This document shows, in pieces, positions 60,731-64,000 of a stretch of DNA of 64,000 bases. Position 1 is the first letter of the stretch; every line of letters begins with the position of its first letter. Below the pieces are notes generated by a model. The model searched no databases. It was given only the letters and a program-made list of their open reading frames with translations, and was not told where the DNA came from. Location: contig JADLAK010000036.1 in NCBI GenBank assembly GCA_020848275.1, positions 96,271 through 160,270 of the forward strand. Reading direction: 5' to 3'. The position numbers and the translations under genes are program-made. The DNA comes from Planctomycetota bacterium. Lineage in GTDB: Bacteria > Planctomycetota > UBA8742 > UBA2392.

Positions 60731-62139
60731 TTAGGCAACTTCACAATGTGCGGGCGGCCTTCGTCGAGCCAGCTTTCCAGCAGGCCGTTTTTGTTGGTGT
60801 CGTCGACCTGGATGTAGGCGATGGTCATGCCGTCCTTGCTGGCGACAAAGCCGCGCGCGTCGAAGTCAAAGGTCGCGAGTTCGTGGAATTTCATCGCGCG
60901 GTCAAGCAGCAGCAGGTGTTTGGTCAGGCGGCCGTGCTCCACGGCAACCAGGCCGCGATTTTCGAGCCAGCCCAGCGCGAGGTAATCGTAGCGCGCCTGG
61001 TTGAGCTTGGTGTCGCGGTGGTCCTTGTCGTCGACGATCACGAGCTCAAAGCCCAGGCTGCTTTCACGCCGATAGCCGCCGCCCCAGGGGTTGTAATAAG
61101 TGTTGGCCTGGCGAACGTACTCCTGGTGGCCGAAAAACGAACCTTCGCCGGTGATAAACAGGTGCGAACGCTGGCTTGCGCCGTAGAGCGGCACTTCGCT
61201 GCCGTCGGCGGGGTTGAAGATGATGTGGTCGTTGGCGTCGAGCAGCCCGGCCATGGCCTCACGCGGCTCCTCGGCGCTGTCGTCGACATCGTCGTTGCGC
61301 CGGTTCCAGCGCGCCCAGGGATTGGCAACCGGCTGCGTTTCGGGCGCGGGCGTTTGCTTGCGCTCGATCAGCAGCCTGTCATCAGGCAGCACCATCTCGA
61401 CGTTGAAGCCCTTCACGACCTGCGAGCGCTTCTTGCCCCGCACCAGCGGAAGGGTGTTGATCCAGCCGTTGACGTCGTGGCGCGTGAAGTCGGTAACCAG
61501 GACTTCCTTGCCGCCTTTCCACACCGCAAGCACCGACTCCGTGGCGGCCAGCACATCCACTTCGTAGGGCGAGGTGCCGTCGGCCTGGCACAGCACCAGC
61601 GAATGTTCATCGAGCTCCGTCACTTCGCCGTCGCCGTCGGTGTCGAGCTTGCGCACCATCACCACCAGGCGCCCGTCCGGCAGAAACAGCGGCGGCTGGC
61701 AGTTGATGCCGGTTTCGATGATGCGGCTTTCGGATTGGTTCAGGCCCGCGCAGCACAGCACGTAGTTGCCGGGGTCGGGCAATTTCACTTCGCCATCGTC
61801 ATCGTCGTCGCCGCGCGCCGGTTCTTCAGGCGGCGGCCATTTGCGCTTGAGGTCGCGGAAGAAATACAGGCGCGAGCCGTCAGGCGAAAGCGTGTGGTAC
61901 AAAATCGGCCCTTTGTCGACGCTGAGCGGCTGCGGCTTGGGGCTGCCCAGCTTGCCGACCCAAGTCGCGGCTTCTACGTCCGTCTCGGGGCGCGGCTTGA
62001 GGGTGCCCGCGGTCTTGGCCTTTTCATCCTTGACCGGCGGCATCTCCGGGTCGTCCTGGGCGCTGGTGCGGCCGGCGGAAACAATCACGCCCAGCAGCAA
62101 TCCCGCCGCAACCAGACATGCAAGCTTGGTACGCTCCAT
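60727..62139 (-). CDS. Secreted WD40/PD40-like protein with EF-hand-like loop
   Basis: A 470-residue protein with a signal peptide ('LACLVAAGLLLGVIVSAG', cleavage after 'TSA'). The body looks like an irregular beta-propeller ('LYHTLSPDGSRLYFFRDL', 'LFLPDGRLVVMV', 'GFVASKDGMTIAYIQVDDT'). Near residue 167 'DTDGDGEVTELDE' is a calcium-binding EF-hand-like loop, and near 450 'DDTNKNGLLESW' is another. Acidic runs and a Pro-rich N-terminus flank it. No enzyme family recognised. It lies between a histidine kinase (8 bp upstream) and the zinc-ribbon gene, forming a three-gene operon. Confidence 0.75.
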   Translation of the reverse strand: MERTKLACLVAAGLLLGVIVSAGRTSAQDDPEMPPVKDEKAKTAGTLKPRPETDVEAATWVGKLGSPKPQPLSVDKGPILYHTLSPDGSRLYFFRDLKRKWPPPEEPARGDDDDDGEVKLPDPGNYVLCCAGLNQSESRIIETGINCQPPLFLPDGRLVVMVRKLDTDGDGEVTELDEHSLVLCQADGTSPYEVDVLAATESVLAVWKGGKEVLVTDFTRHDVNGWINTLPLVRGKKRSQVVKGFNVEMVLPDDRLLIERKQTPAPETQPVANPWARWNRRNDDVDDSAEEPREAMAGLLDANDHIIFNPADGSEVPLYGASQRSHLFITGEGSFFGHQEYVRQANTYYNPWGGGYRRESSLGFELVIVDDKDHRDTKLNQARYDYLALGWLENRGLVAVEHGRLTKHLLLLDRAMKFHELATFDFDARGFVASKDGMTIAYIQVDDTNKNGLLESWLDEGRPHIVKLPK

Positions 62140-62147
62140 GTTTTCCC

Positions 62148-63797
62148 CTAGCCTGGTTCCTTGGCCGCCGGTGTTTCCGCGCGCGCGACGATTTCGCGCG
62201 TGCTGGTGCGCTCCGACCGCCCCGCGGCGCGCACCTTGGGCGCCTTGTAGGGAAGCCAGACGATGAAGCGGCTGCCCTTGCCGCGCGCCGAATCGACCTC
62301 GATTTTCCCGCCGTGGGCCTTCACGATTTCAAGGCTGATGGTCAGCCCCAGTCCCGTGCCATCCACTCTACGAGTGAGCGCCTCGTCCACCCGATAAAAC
62401 TTCTCGAAAATCCGTTTGTGGTCGATGGGGTCAATGCCGATGCCGCGGTCGGTGAACTCGATGAAAAGCAGGTCCTTGTCGGGCTCATAGCCCGCGCGCA
62501 CGGTGACGAACTTTTCCTCGCCGCTGTATTTGATCGCGTTGCTTAACAGGTTCAGGATCACTTCGCGGATCGCGTCCTTGTCGAACTCCGCTTGCGGCGG
62601 GATGCCGGGCAGCACGAACAGGCGGATCACGCCGTCCTGGTCGCGCATCTGGGCCTTGAACAGGTTGACGGTGTCGCGCACGACGTGCGAGAGGTCCTCG
62701 GGTTTCAAGTTGAACTTCTTCACCTGGTTCTCGATGCGCGAGAAGCTCAGAACGTGGTCGATCAGCGTGCCCAGGCGGTTGGTCTCCTGCAAAATCGTGT
62801 CGAGGCAGGCGTCGACCTGTTCCTTTTGCTGCACGCGGCCAAGCTTGAGCGTCTCGACGAACATGCGAATCGACGTCAGCGGCGTTTTCAGCTCGTGCGT
62901 CACGTTGCTGACGAAGTCGACTTTCTTGCGGGCCTCGGCGGCTTCGCGCAGGATCATCTGCACGGCGTACAACGTCGCGGCCACGACAATCGGCACGCCC
63001 AGCACGGCAATCACGATGAAGATGCCGGACAGCATGGTGTCGTCGGCCCACAGGCGCGCGGTGGTGTCGCGCCGCAATTCAAGCGCCAGCCAGGGCATGA
63101 CGTCGGGGTGCACCGAGGCGATCGCAAGCGCCTCCTGGTTGTTGCCAAGGGGCGCGAGTTCGGGCGATGAAAGGTCGACGACCTCGACCCACAACACTTT
63201 TGTGGGCAGGCGGGTGGTCGACAGCACGGTTTGCGTCGCCGAGGCGATGGCGTCGCTCTTGAGTTCCCAGGCGATGCTGCCGCCACTTTTGGCGTCGGTG
63301 TAGATGACAAAACATGTCTTGACGGGTAAAGGGCCGCCGCGCTCGCGGTTGATGGTGTGGCGCACCGGGGTGCTTTCGGCCTTGTCGTTGGGTTTGATCA
63401 GCGAAAAGAATTCCACGAGTTCGCTGGGATCGGCGTGGGCGGCGGCTTGCGCCGGCTTGGCGACGAGACGCCCGCCAAAGCCGACATAGGCGCGTTGGGC
63501 CACCGCTCGGGCGTAGGCTGACAGATATTTCTCGGCGTCAGCGCTTGCGCGTGCGATGTCGTCGGCGCTCGCGGGCGGCGTAATCGCCTGCAGCGGAACC
63601 AGCAGGTTGTCGATTTCCGTGCGCGCGCGGTCCTGCACTTCGCGCAGTTCATTGCGGTGGCCTGCGGGGCGCGTCTCGATTTCGCGCAGGGCCCAGGTGC
63701 CGTAGAGTGCCATCAGCACCGTGGGCACAATGACCGCGAACACCGCTATAGGATATAGCAGCTTGCGTTGCGACCACCGCATGACACGAAGGGCCAT
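62148..63797 (-). CDS. Sensor histidine kinase
   Basis: A 549-residue HisKA-type kinase. Transmembrane helices at about 12-34 and 257-280 enclose a periplasmic sensor domain of about 220 residues with no recognised fold. The H-box is 'VSNVTHELKTPLTSI' (phospho-acceptor H301), followed by N-box 'NLLSNAIKYS', G1 'DRGIGI', F-box 'FEKFYR' and G2 'GTGLGL'. A basic 40-residue tail ends it. GGAG with a 5-base spacer supports the ATG at 63797. No response regulator is adjacent on either side within the window. Confidence 0.95.
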   Translation of the reverse strand: MALRVMRWSQRKLLYPIAVFAVIVPTVLMALYGTWALREIETRPAGHRNELREVQDRARTEIDNLLVPLQAITPPASADDIARASADAEKYLSAYARAVAQRAYVGFGGRLVAKPAQAAAHADPSELVEFFSLIKPNDKAESTPVRHTINRERGGPLPVKTCFVIYTDAKSGGSIAWELKSDAIASATQTVLSTTRLPTKVLWVEVVDLSSPELAPLGNNQEALAIASVHPDVMPWLALELRRDTTARLWADDTMLSGIFIVIAVLGVPIVVAATLYAVQMILREAAEARKKVDFVSNVTHELKTPLTSIRMFVETLKLGRVQQKEQVDACLDTILQETNRLGTLIDHVLSFSRIENQVKKFNLKPEDLSHVVRDTVNLFKAQMRDQDGVIRLFVLPGIPPQAEFDKDAIREVILNLLSNAIKYSGEEKFVTVRAGYEPDKDLLFIEFTDRGIGIDPIDHKRIFEKFYRVDEALTRRVDGTGLGLTISLEIVKAHGGKIEVDSARGKGSRFIVWLPYKAPKVRAAGRSERTSTREIVARAETPAAKEPG

Positions 63798-64000
63798 TAG
63801 GACTCCGGCGTCGGGACGCCCGACCCATCAAGTATCCGGCGTTACCCCGCAGGGGTCAAGCACGGTCATTTTGGGGTAGTGGGTCAGTTTGATTGATGCA
63901 GGCTTCCAGCCTGCGGGTAGCGCGGCCATCTTGGCCGCAATCGTCGCAGGCCTTTGGCCCGCGACTGCGGGCGAGACGCCCGCGCTACGAAAGGCATTCG
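63798..64000. other. Intergenic end of window with palindromic repeats
   Basis: No gene seen. From about 63898 it holds consecutive palindromes: GCAGGCTTCCAGCCTGC, GCGGCCATCTTGGCCGC, GCAGGCCTTTGGCCCGC and GCGGGCGAGACGCCCGC, the same families as at 20245-20286 and 36020-36139. Confidence 0.6.

Overview
The window is a 64 kb piece of a GC-rich Gram-negative-type bacterial chromosome. It carries outer-membrane porin and OmpH/Skp-type genes, an RND pump, Nuo and F1 ATPase genes, and many secreted proteins of unknown function. The combination of a Hanks-type Ser/Thr kinase, a GspK-like pseudopilin fused to a LamG-like domain, HEAT and TPR secreted proteins, and intergenic palindromes suggests an uncultivated Planctomycetota/PVC-type lineage. 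That placement is an inference from gene content only. I saw no rRNA, tRNA, CRISPR array, IS element or prophage.

Layout. 1-6 kb: 3' end of purH, a CPBP protease, then on the minus strand nuoJ-nuoK-nuoL followed by an sdhC-like cytochrome b. 6-18.7 kb: mostly secreted or signalling proteins (HEAT lipoprotein, vWA-like protein, giant GspK/LamG protein, a tandem pair of unknown secreted paralogs, a Ser/Thr kinase). 18.7-30.5 kb: atpD, a TM2 protein, atpC, small membrane proteins, DinB-like protein, RND permease, nuoG and a large secreted protein. 30.5-44 kb: zinc-ribbon membrane protein, TPR protein, OmpH-like chaperone, citrate synthase, pyrH-frr, porin, coiled-coil protein, dynamin-like GTPase, hpt and a divergent ApgM-like protein. 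44-54.5 kb: a DsbD-type protein, two tandem PAS-GAF-GGDEF diguanylate cyclases, EVE protein, thioesterase, TrmH-type methylase and a CobW GTPase. 54.6-64 kb: a CII-like HTH regulator operon divergent from mtnA, a decayed patch with two toxin-antitoxin modules, hutU, a zinc-ribbon protein, a secreted propeller-like protein and a sensor histidine kinase.

Main discovery. The DsbD-type gene at 44027-47269 is split by one in-frame TGA exactly where the first cysteine of the thioredoxin-domain CxxC motif belongs. The frame stays open afterwards and completes the thioredoxin domain. A stem-loop fitting the bacterial SECIS pattern lies directly downstream (46995-47017). I read this as a selenocysteine-containing DsbD (UxxC), which predicts that the host has the SelA/SelB/SelC/SelD machinery. 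A second, much less certain UGA-interrupted gene with a SECIS-like hairpin lies at 56763-57332, beside a frameshifted toxin, so ordinary decay is a serious alternative there.

Other points of interest: complex I and ATP synthase genes are scattered (nuoJKL without M/N, nuoG alone, atpD and atpC split by a TM2 gene); an intact toxin-antitoxin module is bounded by direct repeats of the hutU 3' end; and many gene boundaries carry inverted clusters of short near-repeated words, each with its own word.
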